Counted from the first letter of the stretch, positions 40,604 through 49,937 are shown. The stretch: 57,402 nucleotides of DNA from Actinotalea alkalitolerans (GCF_023369855.1 NZ_JAMBPP010000020.1:8069-65470), one strand, 5' to 3'. Numbers and translations: made by a program. The notes: a model not told the origin generated them from the sequence alone.

Positions 40604-42168
40604 ACGGGCTGCTGATCGACCGGCGTGTGGTGCTGGGTGGGGAGTCCACCGGCCGGGGGATCGTGGGGGGAGTCCGCTCGCGCCTTGAGTGGGCCGGGAT
40701 GGCCGCAACGGGTGTGTGGGTCGTTCCCTTGGTCCTGGGCGGGGTGGCGACGTGGGGCCGGATCGCGGCTGCGGGTGCGGTTCTGGTGGCTGCGTTCGTG
40801 TTCTGGACCCCGTTCGAGGGTCCGCTGCGTGGGCGTTCGGCAGCTGCGTGGACGGCTCACGCAGCGCGCTTTGAGTGGAACCGCCGCAGGGGCGGGGCGG
40901 TCTTCGTCCCGGCCTACGCCCAGCGTGAGGCCGTGCCGGCGACCAGCGGTGAGCAGCCCGCGGTGTCCAGGGCGAAGAAGCCGGCCGGGGTCTTCGATGT
41001 CCCGGTGGTCGTGGGCAACGCCCGGGTGATCGGTACCGTCCAGGTCGCCGGTGGCGCGCTGGCGGTGGTGCGCCACTCCAACCCAGGCCGGACGCACTTC
41101 TTGACCGCTGCGCTGGAGATGCGGGGGGAGCCGACCGGGCAGGAACGCGACCACGACTTCGGGCGGGCCTATGAGGGGTGGGGGGCGTTCTGCGCGACCC
41201 TGGCCGGTGATGCCTCGTTCGTGCGCGGGCTCCAGCAGGTCTCGCGGGTGGTGCCCTACGACACTGCCGATCACAGCATGTGGGTGGGGCGCCACGTCCC
41301 ACCGGGCACCTCGGCGCTGCTGACCGACTCCTACGTCGAGCTGCTGGACACCGCGGCGGCGATGACCGAGCAGCACCGCACGTGGCTGGTCCTGCGGCTG
41401 CCGGTCACGCCACGGTTCGCCCTCGAAGCGCGGCGCCTGGGCGCCGGCGCGCAGGGCGAGCTCGCGCTGGCGCGCCGTGAGGTCGTCGCGGCGATGCACC
41501 GCGCCGCCGGGTATGGGATCGACCTTCGCCCGCTGGACGAGGCACGCCTGGGCGCGGTGCTGCGCTCACTGCAGGACCCCGACCACCCGATCGACATGGT
41601 CGCCGGGATGGACTGGGCGCGCGGGTGGTTGGCGTGGGACGCCCGGGACCGCCGCGACCTGGTGGTCACGGGCACCGAGAGGTCCTGGCATACCCGCACC
41701 GCGGTGATCACCGCCCGGCAGGTCCAGGCCGGGCACTTGGCGCCGAACTTCCTGTCCCCGCTGGTCAGCGGGGTCTCCCCGTCGGTGGTGCGCACCCTGA
41801 GCGTGATGATCGACCTGGTGCCCGCCCACGCGGCCCGGGCCAAGGCCAAGAGCGATGTCACCTTGGACATCGGGCGGGCACGGGAGGCCGCCAGGCAGGT
41901 CTCGGACGGGTCGGCCGAGCAGCAGCTGACCGCCTCCCAGCAACGGTTGGCGGATCTGCGGGTCGGCACGGGGTATCACGGGGCGAACTGGTCGATGACG
42001 GTGACGCTGTGCACCGCGGACCTCGAGGAGCTCGACGCGGCAACCCGGCAGATCGAGGCTGCCGCGGAGGCCTCGCACATCACCGGGCTGCGGTGGTTGG
42101 ACGGTTGGCAGGAAGCGGGGCTGGCTGCCGGCCTGCCCCTGGCGCGGGGGATGGCGGTACGACGATGA
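40600..42168 (+). CDS. SCO6880 family protein of the conjugation cluster
   Basis: This 522-aa protein has two N-terminal helices (about 33-70: WAGMAATGVWVVPLVLGG) and a long soluble part with SNPGRTHFLTAALEMRGE and WLVLRLPVTPRFALEARRLG. It matches the SCO6880-type proteins always found before the VirB4-like ATPase in actinobacterial elements; they act as a VirB3 plus VirB4 N-terminal equivalent. GTG start overlapping the previous stop, and coupled to the next gene by ATGA. Confidence 0.85.
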   Translation: MNGLLIDRRVVLGGESTGRGIVGGVRSRLEWAGMAATGVWVVPLVLGGVATWGRIAAAGAVLVAAFVFWTPFEGPLRGRSAAAWTAHAARFEWNRRRGGAVFVPAYAQREAVPATSGEQPAVSRAKKPAGVFDVPVVVGNARVIGTVQVAGGALAVVRHSNPGRTHFLTAALEMRGEPTGQERDHDFGRAYEGWGAFCATLAGDASFVRGLQQVSRVVPYDTADHSMWVGRHVPPGTSALLTDSYVELLDTAAAMTEQHRTWLVLRLPVTPRFALEARRLGAGAQGELALARREVVAAMHRAAGYGIDLRPLDEARLGAVLRSLQDPDHPIDMVAGMDWARGWLAWDARDRRDLVVTGTERSWHTRTAVITARQVQAGHLAPNFLSPLVSGVSPSVVRTLSVMIDLVPAHAARAKAKSDVTLDIGRAREAARQVSDGSAEQQLTASQQRLADLRVGTGYHGANWSMTVTLCTADLEELDAATRQIEAAAEASHITGLRWLDGWQEAGLAAGLPLARGMAVRR

Positions 42169-43637
42169 GCACCACGACCGACCGGACGAGTACGCCGACG
42201 GTGGCGCGCACACAGGTGCCGCGCACCCGCCAGGCGCCTGCGACCTCCCCGCCTGTGCGGCGCCGCCAGCGGCGCAAGTGGTTGGACCGGCTTGGTTGGT
42301 ATGAGCTGGTCGGCGTCGCCTCGGCGTCCACGACCCGGCAGGTTGCGGGGTTGTTCCTGGGGACCTCGGCCTCCCCGACCTCTCCTGCCGGGGTGTTCAT
42401 CGGCAAGGAGCAGTTCACTGGGTGGCCCTTCTTCCACGACGTCTTCCAGGCCTACCGGGACAAGGTCATCTCCTCGCCGAACGTGCTGGTCGTGGGTGAC
42501 ATCGGGGCCGGCAAGAGCTCGTTCATCAAGACCTGGGCGGTGCTGCGCCAGCTGACCCTTGGTCGCCGCGTGGTGGTGATCGACAAGAAGCGTCAGCAGG
42601 TCGGGACCAGCGTGGGCGGGGCACCGATCGCGGCGGGGGAGTACACCCCGCTGGCCCGGGCGCTGGGCGTGGCACCGATCCGGTTCGTGCTGGGCACCGG
42701 GTCGGCCGGGTGCCGGATCAACGTCCTGGACCCCGCGATCGCCGGCACGAAGGACACCGGTGGTGCCAGTCAGCTCCTGCTGCTGCGAGCGGTGCTGGGG
42801 GAGGCGCTGGGCCGTGAGGTGCGCCCGATGGAGGGCAAGGCGCTTCGGGTGGCCCACAAGGCTGCGGTGAGCACCGCGCGCCAGCAGGGGCGGGTGGCGA
42901 CCATCGTGGACGTCGTCGCCCATCTCGATGACCCGACACCCACGAGCCTTGAGTTCGTGCCCTCACGGGTGAGCCTGCAGATGCTTGCCGAGTGGGGCCA
43001 GGAGGCCGCAGCCGAGCTGGAGCGGATGATCAGCGAGGACCTCGCCGGGCTGATCGACGGGCCGACCTCCCCGGAGGTCTCCCTGACCGGTGGCCTGACG
43101 GTGTTCGACATCTCCGCCCTGCCCGACGACGGTCCGGCGGTCCCGATCGTGATGGCGATCGTGAACTCGTGGTTGCGGGCAGTGCTGGACAACCAGCACT
43201 CCACCGTCCCGACGGTGTTCGTGGCCGAGGAGGGCTGGCACCTGGTCGACGGGACGTTCGCGAAGGTCACTCGCCGCAACCAGAAGATCGCCCGGGGCGA
43301 GGCCCTGATGAACGTGACCGCGCTGCAGCACGTCTCGGACGTGCCCGCCGGGTCCCCGGCGATCGCGACCATCCAGGAGTCCGAGACGGTGGTCCTGTTC
43401 CGCCAGGGCAAGGAGGAGGACGCCGCACGGTGCGTGGAGTGGTTCAACCTTCCGCGCTCGTGCAAGGACACCTTGTTGGACCTGCCCCAGGGCACGGCTC
43501 TGGTCAAGATCGGGACCAAGAAGCCGGTGATCGTCACCCACGTGCGTTCGGCGTGGGAGACGGCGATCACCGACACCGACGAGGCGATGCACTCGGTGGC
43601 CACGGTCGCCCTGCACGCACAGGGGCAGGGGTCGTGA
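42165..43637 (+). CDS. VirB4-like conjugation ATPase
   Basis: This 490-aa ATPase powers the type IV channel. Walker A GDIGAGKSSFIKTW lies at about 111-124 and Walker B TVFVAEEGWHL near 350. It is shorter than full VirB4 because the N-terminal part is supplied by the SCO6880 protein. The first 45 residues are Thr/Pro/Arg-rich. It follows the SCO6880 gene with an ATGA overlap. Confidence 0.85.
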   Translation: MSTTTDRTSTPTVARTQVPRTRQAPATSPPVRRRQRRKWLDRLGWYELVGVASASTTRQVAGLFLGTSASPTSPAGVFIGKEQFTGWPFFHDVFQAYRDKVISSPNVLVVGDIGAGKSSFIKTWAVLRQLTLGRRVVVIDKKRQQVGTSVGGAPIAAGEYTPLARALGVAPIRFVLGTGSAGCRINVLDPAIAGTKDTGGASQLLLLRAVLGEALGREVRPMEGKALRVAHKAAVSTARQQGRVATIVDVVAHLDDPTPTSLEFVPSRVSLQMLAEWGQEAAAELERMISEDLAGLIDGPTSPEVSLTGGLTVFDISALPDDGPAVPIVMAIVNSWLRAVLDNQHSTVPTVFVAEEGWHLVDGTFAKVTRRNQKIARGEALMNVTALQHVSDVPAGSPAIATIQESETVVLFRQGKEEDAARCVEWFNLPRSCKDTLLDLPQGTALVKIGTKKPVIVTHVRSAWETAITDTDEAMHSVATVALHAQGQGS

Positions 43638-45397
43638 GCGTCACCGCACTTGCCCAGCACCGGCCCTACCGGCCGCTGTCGACCTCGCTGCTGATCCTGC
43701 TGGCGTGGGTGGGGCTGGTGGGGATCGTGATCGGGCTGCTGCTGCACGTGGCGGCCGCGGGCACCGCCACACTCACCGGGAACAACGTCCCTGGTCTGCG
43801 CGAGACCCTCGAGGCGTTCCGCTCTTCGCCCACCCACCCCGTGGCCGGCTACGCCGACGCGGTGGGGCCAGCGCCGGTGGTCTACGCCCTGACGGGCGTG
43901 ATGGTCACGGGGCTGGGCGTCGGCGGGTTCTGGGTCGCGATGATCCTGGGTCGCCGGGCGCTGGACTCCCGGACCGGTCGGACCACTCCCAAGCATCTCA
44001 GCGCGATCCACGCCGGCCCGGCCCTCGAGCGCGCCCACCAGGTCATGGGCCCCGCCGGGGGGTCGCACAGCACTGAGGAGCTGTGCGTACCGGTCGGGAC
44101 GTTGCGCGGGGTCGACCTGTACGGCCAGCACGAGGACTCCTACTGCCTGATCGCCCCCGCCCGGTCGGGCAAGACGATGTGCCTGGCAGTGGGGTGGGTT
44201 CTGGGTGCTCCTGGGCCGGTGGTGGCGACCGGCACCAAGAACGACCTGCTGTTCCTGACGGCCACCATGCGGCGGGGGGCCGGCACGGTGCAGGCGATGG
44301 ACCCCGCCGAGGTCGCCGGGTGGCCCGATCGGCTGCGGTGGAACCCCGTGCGCGGATGTCAGGACCCCGACGAGGCGCTCGAGCGCGGGCGCGCGTGGGC
44401 GGCCGGGGACCCCGGCCGATCCGGGGGGAAGAACTCGGAGTGGTTCAACGCCCGGGCGGGGGAGGTGCTCGCGTACTTCCTGCACGCCGCGGCGCTCAAG
44501 CCCGGTGGGTCGATGCGCGACGTCATGCGCTGGGCGGCGGACTTCGAGGACGAGGAACCGATCCGCCTGCTGACCGAGTCTCCTTATGCCGAGCAGGTCG
44601 GGTGGGCCGATCTGCTCAAGGCCCGCACCCGATCCCGGGCGGGGGAGACCACCGACTCCCTGCGCATGACGTTGTCCGGGCTCCTGGCGCCCCTGACCTC
44701 TCCCCGGGTGCTCGAGGCGGTCTGCCCGGTGGCCGAGGACGAGTTCGACGTCGCACAGTTCCTGTCCGGTCCCAACACCATCTACCTGCTGTCCGGGCGT
44801 GGGGCGGGCAACGTCGCACCGCTGCTGACGATGCTCACCGACCACATCGTCCGCGCCGCCCAGCGCTTGTCCCAGCATCAGCCCGGTGGCCGGTTGTGGC
44901 CGCCGCTGCGCCTGGTGCTGGACGAAGCCGCGAACGTCGCCCCGCTGCCCGACCTGCCGGCGCTGATGTCTGACTCCGGTGGGCGAGGCATCACCACGAT
45001 GGTCATCTGCCAGTCCTTCGCGCAGATGGACGACCTGTGGGGCCGCGAGGGGGCCGAGGCGCTGCGCGCCAACGCGACCGTGACCATGTACCTGCCCGGG
45101 ATCAAGGAGGTCGACCGGCTGCGGGCTCTGTCAGAGGCCACCGGCCGGTACCGGGCCAAGCGCGTGTCTTACTCCAGCGGGCAGGACCGAGGGTCGGTTT
45201 CCACCTCGAGTGAGTGGGAGAACGTCATGACCACCGACGACATCCGGACCATGCCCGTGGGCACCGGCCTGCTGTTCTACCGCGGTCTGAAGGCCGCTCA
45301 CGTGACCTTCACCCCGTGGTGGGAACGGCCCGACAGCAAGACGATCGAGGCGGGCAAGGCGGGCGTGGAGGAACTGACCGGGCGGGCGATGCAATGA
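43634..45397 (+). CDS. VirD4/TraG-type coupling protein
   Basis: This 587-aa protein links DNA substrate to the channel. Two N-terminal helices (about 14-40 and 82-106) are followed by Walker A APARSGKTMCLAVG near 174 and Walker B RLVLDEAANVAPLP near 428. The C-terminal TraG part has STSSEWENVMTTDDIRTMP. GTG start overlapping the previous stop. Its presence implies transfer of a relaxase-bound strand, but no relaxase gene is seen in the window. Confidence 0.9.
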   Translation: MSVTALAQHRPYRPLSTSLLILLAWVGLVGIVIGLLLHVAAAGTATLTGNNVPGLRETLEAFRSSPTHPVAGYADAVGPAPVVYALTGVMVTGLGVGGFWVAMILGRRALDSRTGRTTPKHLSAIHAGPALERAHQVMGPAGGSHSTEELCVPVGTLRGVDLYGQHEDSYCLIAPARSGKTMCLAVGWVLGAPGPVVATGTKNDLLFLTATMRRGAGTVQAMDPAEVAGWPDRLRWNPVRGCQDPDEALERGRAWAAGDPGRSGGKNSEWFNARAGEVLAYFLHAAALKPGGSMRDVMRWAADFEDEEPIRLLTESPYAEQVGWADLLKARTRSRAGETTDSLRMTLSGLLAPLTSPRVLEAVCPVAEDEFDVAQFLSGPNTIYLLSGRGAGNVAPLLTMLTDHIVRAAQRLSQHQPGGRLWPPLRLVLDEAANVAPLPDLPALMSDSGGRGITTMVICQSFAQMDDLWGREGAEALRANATVTMYLPGIKEVDRLRALSEATGRYRAKRVSYSSGQDRGSVSTSSEWENVMTTDDIRTMPVGTGLLFYRGLKAAHVTFTPWWERPDSKTIEAGKAGVEELTGRAMQ

Positions 45398-45963
45398 GCG
45401 AGCTGTCCGACTTGATCACCCGTGAGGAGTTCAACGCGGCCCTGCGCACCGCATGGGAGGACATCGACAAGCTCACCGAGGCGATCACCGCCCTGGTCGA
45501 GGTGCACGAGCAGCAGCCGGGCACGGCCGATGCCGCCAGGTCGAACCGGTGGTGCTGGCGCACCGTCACCGGCGCCGACCGTGAACGACTGTGGACCGAC
45601 CTGGCCGCGTGGGTCGACTGGTTCAACGACCGCTACGGCTCGGCCAGCGCCAAGCTCACCGTCCCGCCGTGCTGGCCATCGCACCCCGTAGCCGTCGAGG
45701 AGCTGACCGGGCTGATGTTGGCCTGGCAGGCCGCACACGCCAGCACCGCACCCTCGGATGCGCCCCTGGCCTGGCACGACCGGTGGCTGTGGCCGTGCCT
45801 GGATCGTCTGCACACCCGCCCCGGCACCTTCGAGCACTGCACGGCCAACCGGCACGACCTACGCCACTCCGTGCCGCCCGTGACCACCGACGCCACCGCG
45901 CTGGCGGCGGCCATGGCCACCCAGGGCCGCGGCGAAGTGGCGATGGGAGAGAATCCGGTGTGA
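45394..45963 (+). CDS. DUF4913 family protein
   Basis: This 189-aa soluble protein has W-rich motifs WRTVTGADRERLWTDLAAWV and WHDRWLWPCLDRLHTRPG, typical of DUF4913 proteins that accompany VirD4 genes in actinobacterial elements. Function unknown; perhaps an accessory of the coupling protein. ATGA overlap with the preceding gene. Confidence 0.75.
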   Translation: MSELSDLITREEFNAALRTAWEDIDKLTEAITALVEVHEQQPGTADAARSNRWCWRTVTGADRERLWTDLAAWVDWFNDRYGSASAKLTVPPCWPSHPVAVEELTGLMLAWQAAHASTAPSDAPLAWHDRWLWPCLDRLHTRPGTFEHCTANRHDLRHSVPPVTTDATALAAAMATQGRGEVAMGENPV

Positions 45964-46559
45964 GCGTCCCCTACATCTATCCCCTCAATGAGGTCCGCGC
46001 GCAGATCGGCGTCCTGGTCAAGAACATGGCCGCCGGCGTACACGGGCCGGTCATCATCGGACCCTTCGGCACCCCCAAGGCCACCCTGGTCTCCTGGGAG
46101 CTGTTCGACCACATCCGCGACCTGCTCTCCGAGCTCGAGGTCCTCCAAGCCGTGCCGCACCTACGTGACCGGCTGGCCCACCCAGCCGGCGCCACCACCG
46201 CCGCGCTGAGCACCATCAGTACGACGTCGAGCTCACCGCAGCCTGTGCGGTTCTGGCCCGACGTCGTCGCAGACCTGCGCAGCTCCGCCTCACCCCACCT
46301 CGACGAGGCACTCCAGGGCGCCACCGCCGGGCAGCTCCAGGGCCAGCCGCTCACCGACGAGCGTCTGGAGGGGCGGTGGTCCTGGTTCCTGGTGACCTCA
46401 CCTGTCACTGGGACCGCACCCGCCCCAGCGCACTACGTGATCTGGCGACACCACGACCACACCCTTGAGATCGTTGCCGTCCGTCCCGCCGGCGACGTGA
46501 TCGCCCGCGCCTGGCAGCCCGCACCCGACCCAGAGACCGAAGAATCCGATGCCCAGTGA
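45960..46559 (+). CDS. Phd/YefM-like N-terminal domain protein
   Basis: This 199-aa protein starts with YPLNEVRAQIGVLVKNMAAG and PVIIGPFGTPKATLVSWE, which follows the Phd/YefM antitoxin layout (DNA-binding, then dimer strand). The C-terminal part (about 85-199) has FWPDVVADLRSSASPHLDEA and a beta-rich end, not a classical antitoxin tail, and no toxin gene is next to it. It may regulate the transfer operon. GTG start overlaps the previous stop. Confidence 0.55.
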   Translation: MSVPYIYPLNEVRAQIGVLVKNMAAGVHGPVIIGPFGTPKATLVSWELFDHIRDLLSELEVLQAVPHLRDRLAHPAGATTAALSTISTTSSSPQPVRFWPDVVADLRSSASPHLDEALQGATAGQLQGQPLTDERLEGRWSWFLVTSPVTGTAPAPAHYVIWRHHDHTLEIVAVRPAGDVIARAWQPAPDPETEESDAQ

Positions 46560-46920
46560 GGGTTATCGACGGAGGCAAGTGGTACGCCCGGCTCGACCGG
46601 AGAGCGGGCGAGACCGGCGGGCACCCAACGGCGTACTACAAGGTCATCGCTTGGGAGAGCACCGGGCGGAGGACGGCGAGCCGCTGCTGTTCGCCTGGCT
46701 CAACGGCGCACCCCCGGTACGGTCCGACCGGCTCGCCGACTACGGGCTGGTCACCCACTTTCGTGAACGGGTTCACCGAGGAGCTACCGTCAGGCGCCGC
46801 GACAGCCTCATGTGCATGACGCACCACTGTCGTCAAGGTGCTTTGCAAAGCTTGATAAACGACGCCGGAGCCCTTGAGGCCGGCCCGTGGCGAGGGCAGC
46901 ACTCCCGTGCGGCACGATGA
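46556..46920 (+). pseudogene. Frameshifted remnant at the end of the transfer operon
   Basis: A GTG at 46556 overlaps the previous stop and opens RVIDGGKWYARLDRRAGETG and HPTAYYKVIAWESTG. Coding character then moves to another frame: AEDGEPLLFAWLNGAPPVRS, then RLADYGLVTHFRERVHRG. One indel near 46665 would join them. The gene is probably broken, or a base was misread. The family is not recognised. The true end of the original gene is unclear. Confidence 0.45.
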
Positions 46921-46924
46921 GAGC
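46840..46924 (+). promoter_or_regulatory. Promoter region of the DUF1016 nuclease gene with palindrome
   Basis: GCTTTGCAAAGC (46840-46851) is a perfect 12-bp palindrome and could be an operator. CACGAT (46913-46918) lies six bases before the GTG at 46925 and would give a leaderless transcript. The segment is more AT-rich than its surroundings. Confidence 0.4.
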
Positions 46925-47965
46925 GTGTCTCGTGACCTGACTCTGCCGCCCGACTACGCCGATCTGCTCGCCGACCTCAAGGACCAGGTTCGTTCGGCCC
47001 AGCTCCGGGCTCACCGGGTCGTGAACACCGAGCTGCTCACGCTGTACTGGCGGATCGGTGAGTCGATCCGCAGCCGGCAGGAGGCCGCAGGGTGGGGCGC
47101 CAAGGTCATCGACCAGCTCTCGGCGGATCTGCGAGCGGAGTTCCCGGAGATGACCGGGTTGCGACGGACGAACGTCTACGCGATGCGCGCTTTCGCGACC
47201 GCATGGCCGGCCGAAGCGATCGTCCGACAGCCCATCGGACGATTGCCCTGGGGGCACGTCATCACGTTGCTCGAGAAGCTCGACGACCCACAGACCCGCG
47301 GCTGGTACGCCGAGCAGGCCGACACGCACGGCTGGTCCCGCAACGTGCTGCTCAACCAGATCATGTCCCGTGCGCACGAGCGGGTGGGTGCGGCCCCGTC
47401 CAACTTCGACCGGCACCTGGTGCCCGGGGACTCCGAGTTGGCTCAGCAGCTGGCCAAGGACCCCTACGTGTTCGACTTCCTCGGCCTGAGCAGGGGCATC
47501 GGCGAGCGGGACCTCGAGCAGGCACTCATGGACCGGATCGTCGAGACACTGCGTGAACTCGGGTCCGGGTTCGCCTTCGTCGGGCGGCAGGTGCACTTCG
47601 AGGTCAACGGGGACGACTTCTACATCGACCTGCTGTTCTTCCACGTCACCCAACTGCGCTACGTGGTCGTCGAGCTCAAGATCGGCAAGTTCAAGCCCGA
47701 CTACACCGGTCAGCTCGGGTTCTACATCAACCTGGTCGAGGACCGGCTGCGCCAGGCCCAGCACCAGCCGACGGTCGGCCTGCTCCTGTGCGCCGACCGC
47801 AACGAGAGCACCGTGCGGTACGCGCTCGGCGCCTCACAGGCGCCGATGGCAGTGGCGACCTACACCTACGACACCCTGCCCGCGGCTGAACGCGCTTCGC
47901 TGCCCTCCGACACCCAGGTGATCTCCGCGATCAGCACCTCCTGGTCGGTGACCACCGAGGACTGA
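46925..47965 (+). CDS. DUF1016 (YhcG) PDDEXK nuclease family protein
   Basis: This 346-aa protein has the N-terminal DUF1016 part (NTELLTLYWRIGESIRSRQ, GWGAKVIDQLSADL, GLRRTNVYAMRAF) and a C-terminal PDDEXK nuclease: GDDFYIDLLFFH, YVVVELKIGKFKPDYTGQL, QPTVGLLLC. The Asp and E-x-K residues are intact. YhcG proteins occur in defence islands and restriction loci, where they are thought to cut DNA. It stands alone between broken and defence-like genes. Confidence 0.9.
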   Translation: MSRDLTLPPDYADLLADLKDQVRSAQLRAHRVVNTELLTLYWRIGESIRSRQEAAGWGAKVIDQLSADLRAEFPEMTGLRRTNVYAMRAFATAWPAEAIVRQPIGRLPWGHVITLLEKLDDPQTRGWYAEQADTHGWSRNVLLNQIMSRAHERVGAAPSNFDRHLVPGDSELAQQLAKDPYVFDFLGLSRGIGERDLEQALMDRIVETLRELGSGFAFVGRQVHFEVNGDDFYIDLLFFHVTQLRYVVVELKIGKFKPDYTGQLGFYINLVEDRLRQAQHQPTVGLLLCADRNESTVRYALGASQAPMAVATYTYDTLPAAERASLPSDTQVISAISTSWSVTTED

Positions 47966-48266
47966 CGGCCGCCGCGCAACTCACGACGTAGCAGTAGGTG
48001 CGCGCCTCGTACGGCACCAAGGTTGCCCGAGTCCACTGTGCGGTGTCGTCCCCCGCCCGCACAACTTCCGGGCGTGAGCAGCGTGCCCGCCCCCGTGTGC
48101 AGCAGCCATCTCGGGCGTGATCCTTGAGACGACCGTTCCGAGACGGTGGCTTCAGGAGAACAACCGAGACTGTGCGGCCCGGGGAGTGCTCTCGGCCGCG
48201 TACCGCACGCTGACGACCGTTCCACACCAAGGGGACGAGACGGGCACGGTGGACGACGGGGGTGAG
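47966..48266. other. Intergenic stretch without a supported gene
   Basis: It lies between the DUF1016 and second AbiTii genes. I see no RNA gene, repeat or terminator-like hairpin. Its right end leads into the AbiTii promoter. Confidence 0.45.
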
Positions 48267-48272
48267 TAGCCT
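48267..48272 (+). promoter_or_regulatory. -10 element of the second AbiTii gene
   Basis: TAGCCT lies seven bases before the GTG at 48280, which would give a leaderless transcript. No clear -35 is seen. Confidence 0.35.
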
Positions 48273-48279
48273 CGTACTC

Positions 48280-49263
48280 GTGAACCGGCACGAGGAGGCC
48301 CTCGCCCACGCCGACGAGCTCCTGGCGGACATCGAGCTCTCACGCACCTCGACGGCGAAGCACGTGCTCAAGGCGATGCGAGTCGCCCGTCTCCTCAACG
48401 ATGCTGGCGCTCAGCGTTGGCTCGGGTACGAACTCGACGGCGTGCCGTCCGGGCCCGACGGGCAGGCGTGGATGACTACCACGAAGCGGTGGGCAGACAA
48501 GGACGCGGGCGAGGGCTATTGGGGTTCGTCGGCGTCCCTGGAAGCCGCCAGGGACAACGCCCGGTCGATCATCAAGGCTCACTCCGGCTCGGTAAGCCTG
48601 TCGGGCGACTACGTGACGATCGCGATGCGGGAGCGCTCGGGAACCATCGCACGCACGGCCTCAACAGCGAACGCGCTCGATCGCGTCCTGTCATCGGTCG
48701 AGTCGCATGTCTACCGCTTCGCGGCCGACGTGCATGCCGAGCTCACGTACTCGCAGGTGCAGGCGAACCTCTTCGAGGCTTCCCGGGAGGCGGTCGACGC
48801 GACGCTCGCCTCGATGGCGGGCGATGCGTTGAAGTCCATCGCGAGCATCTCGGAGCGACTGAACTCCGGTGACGAGTCGGCGGTGAGCCAGGCGATGACG
48901 ACGTGCCGACAACTGATCGACGCCGTGGCAGACCATGTGTTCCCGCCGGCCAAGGAGCCCTACAAGATCGGTGAGCAGGACCTGGACGTCACGGCAAACC
49001 GCGTCCTCAACCGGCTTCAGGCGCATCTGCACGAGAGTGGGGTGACGGGCGGACGCGCGACCAGGCTACGGAGGACGCTCGGTGATCTCTACGACCGGGT
49101 CTCCGCCAGCGTGCATCGTCCTGGAGGGGTAGATGTGCATGAAGCGCGGTACCTGTTTCTTGCCGTCTACACGGCGCTCGGTGAGGTCCTCACCTTGGGA
49201 CCCGACGATAGATCCAAGACGGAGAGCAGAGCTGGCGATGCGATCGCCTCCGACGACAGGTGA
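48280..49263 (+). CDS. AbiTii domain protein (second copy)
   Basis: This 327-aa protein has an AbiTii-type N-terminus (LADIELSRTSTAKHVLKAMR, ARLLNDAGAQRWLGYELDG, about 15-55). The C-terminus has a helical domain (RRTLGDLYDRVSASVHRPGG, then EARYLFLAVYTALGEVLTL) with an Arg-x4-His-like motif seen in HEPN folds. It differs from the AbiTii protein at 13109-14023 outside the first domain. Likely a phage-defence effector. The start at 48280 is chosen by promoter spacing; GTG 48262 is an alternative. Confidence 0.7.
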   Translation: MNRHEEALAHADELLADIELSRTSTAKHVLKAMRVARLLNDAGAQRWLGYELDGVPSGPDGQAWMTTTKRWADKDAGEGYWGSSASLEAARDNARSIIKAHSGSVSLSGDYVTIAMRERSGTIARTASTANALDRVLSSVESHVYRFAADVHAELTYSQVQANLFEASREAVDATLASMAGDALKSIASISERLNSGDESAVSQAMTTCRQLIDAVADHVFPPAKEPYKIGEQDLDVTANRVLNRLQAHLHESGVTGGRATRLRRTLGDLYDRVSASVHRPGGVDVHEARYLFLAVYTALGEVLTLGPDDRSKTESRAGDAIASDDR

Positions 49264-49296
49264 CTCCCGTCGGCGGGATCAGCACGTGAACGAGCG

Positions 49297-49584
49297 TTGG
49301 GCTGGCTGGCATGGGGCCTCACCGGCGGGGCGGTTCTTCACCGCCCGCTGGGACCGCGTCACGCCCGCCCCGAGCGCAAGTTCCTCGCTGCCATGGCTGA
49401 GGACGAAGGCGGACCGTCGAGCACCAGCGCCGTAGCCGGTCGCCTGGGCAAGCCCGTCAGCGGGATCGGCCCCACACGCGCCGGACTCATCGCCAAGGGA
49501 CTGATCTACGCAACGGACCACGGGCTCATCGGCTACACCGTGCCGGGCATGGCACCCTTCATCCGCCGCCAGCACCAGACATGA
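49297..49584 (+). pseudogene. C-terminal remnant of an AAA ATPase with winged helix
   Basis: Only the end of a larger protein remains: ERKFLAAMAEDEGG, STSAVAGRLGKPVSGIGPTR, then GLIAKGLIYATDHGLIGYTV and PGMAPFIRRQ. Many actinobacterial ATPases of mobile elements end in this winged-helix pattern. The matching upstream part, FFTARWDRVTP, sits in a different frame near 49335, so a frameshift and a large deletion are both present. No ATPase motifs survive. Confidence 0.6.
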
Positions 49585-49698
49585 GATGACGACCATCGGG
49601 CTACACCGTGGCGAGAGCCGCGAACCCCAGGTTGCCCGGGCGCGCACCTCCCACGCCCCGCTCGCGTCCACGAGCCAGGTCTGCGGCACCCTGGCCGG

Positions 49699-49763
49699 CC
49701 CAATTGAGGGTCCCCACATTGGGCGGGATAATGCACGGAATCCCGTCTGATAGCCCGTAGGTT
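49699..49763 (+). promoter_or_regulatory. Promoter/operator of the SMC-recombinase operon
   Basis: CCCAAT (49699-49704) and ATTGGG (49718-49723) form an inverted pair, a possible operator. TAGGTT (49758-49763) lies six bases before the GTG at 49770, so the operon should be leaderless. The GTAGGTTGCTC block equals that before the ArsR-methyltransferase gene. Confidence 0.5.
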
Positions 49764-49769
49764 GCTCTT

Positions 49770-49937
49770 GTGAGCAACCTACTGCCGAACCTCGACGATC
49801 TCCTCGCAGAGCTGCCGGGATCAACACCGGCCGACCGGGACGCCCGTGCCCTGGCCCAGGCGGCCACCAGCGCCTCGACCGCCGCCGAGCTCGACCACGC
49901 GCTCACGTCTCTTGTGGCGGACTGGCGCACGTCGTGA
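49770..49937 (+). CDS. Small first gene of the SMC-recombinase operon
   Basis: This 55-residue protein starts VSNLLPNLDDLLAELPGSTP and ends TSLVADWRTS. It is acidic, helical and lacks membrane segments. The TGA overlaps the GTG of the ATPase gene (GTGA), and a leaderless promoter precedes it, which argues that it is real. Size and coupling suggest a partner of the ATPase, for instance an inhibitor or adaptor. No family is recognised. Confidence 0.6.
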   Translation: MSNLLPNLDDLLAELPGSTPADRDARALAQAATSASTAAELDHALTSLVADWRTS

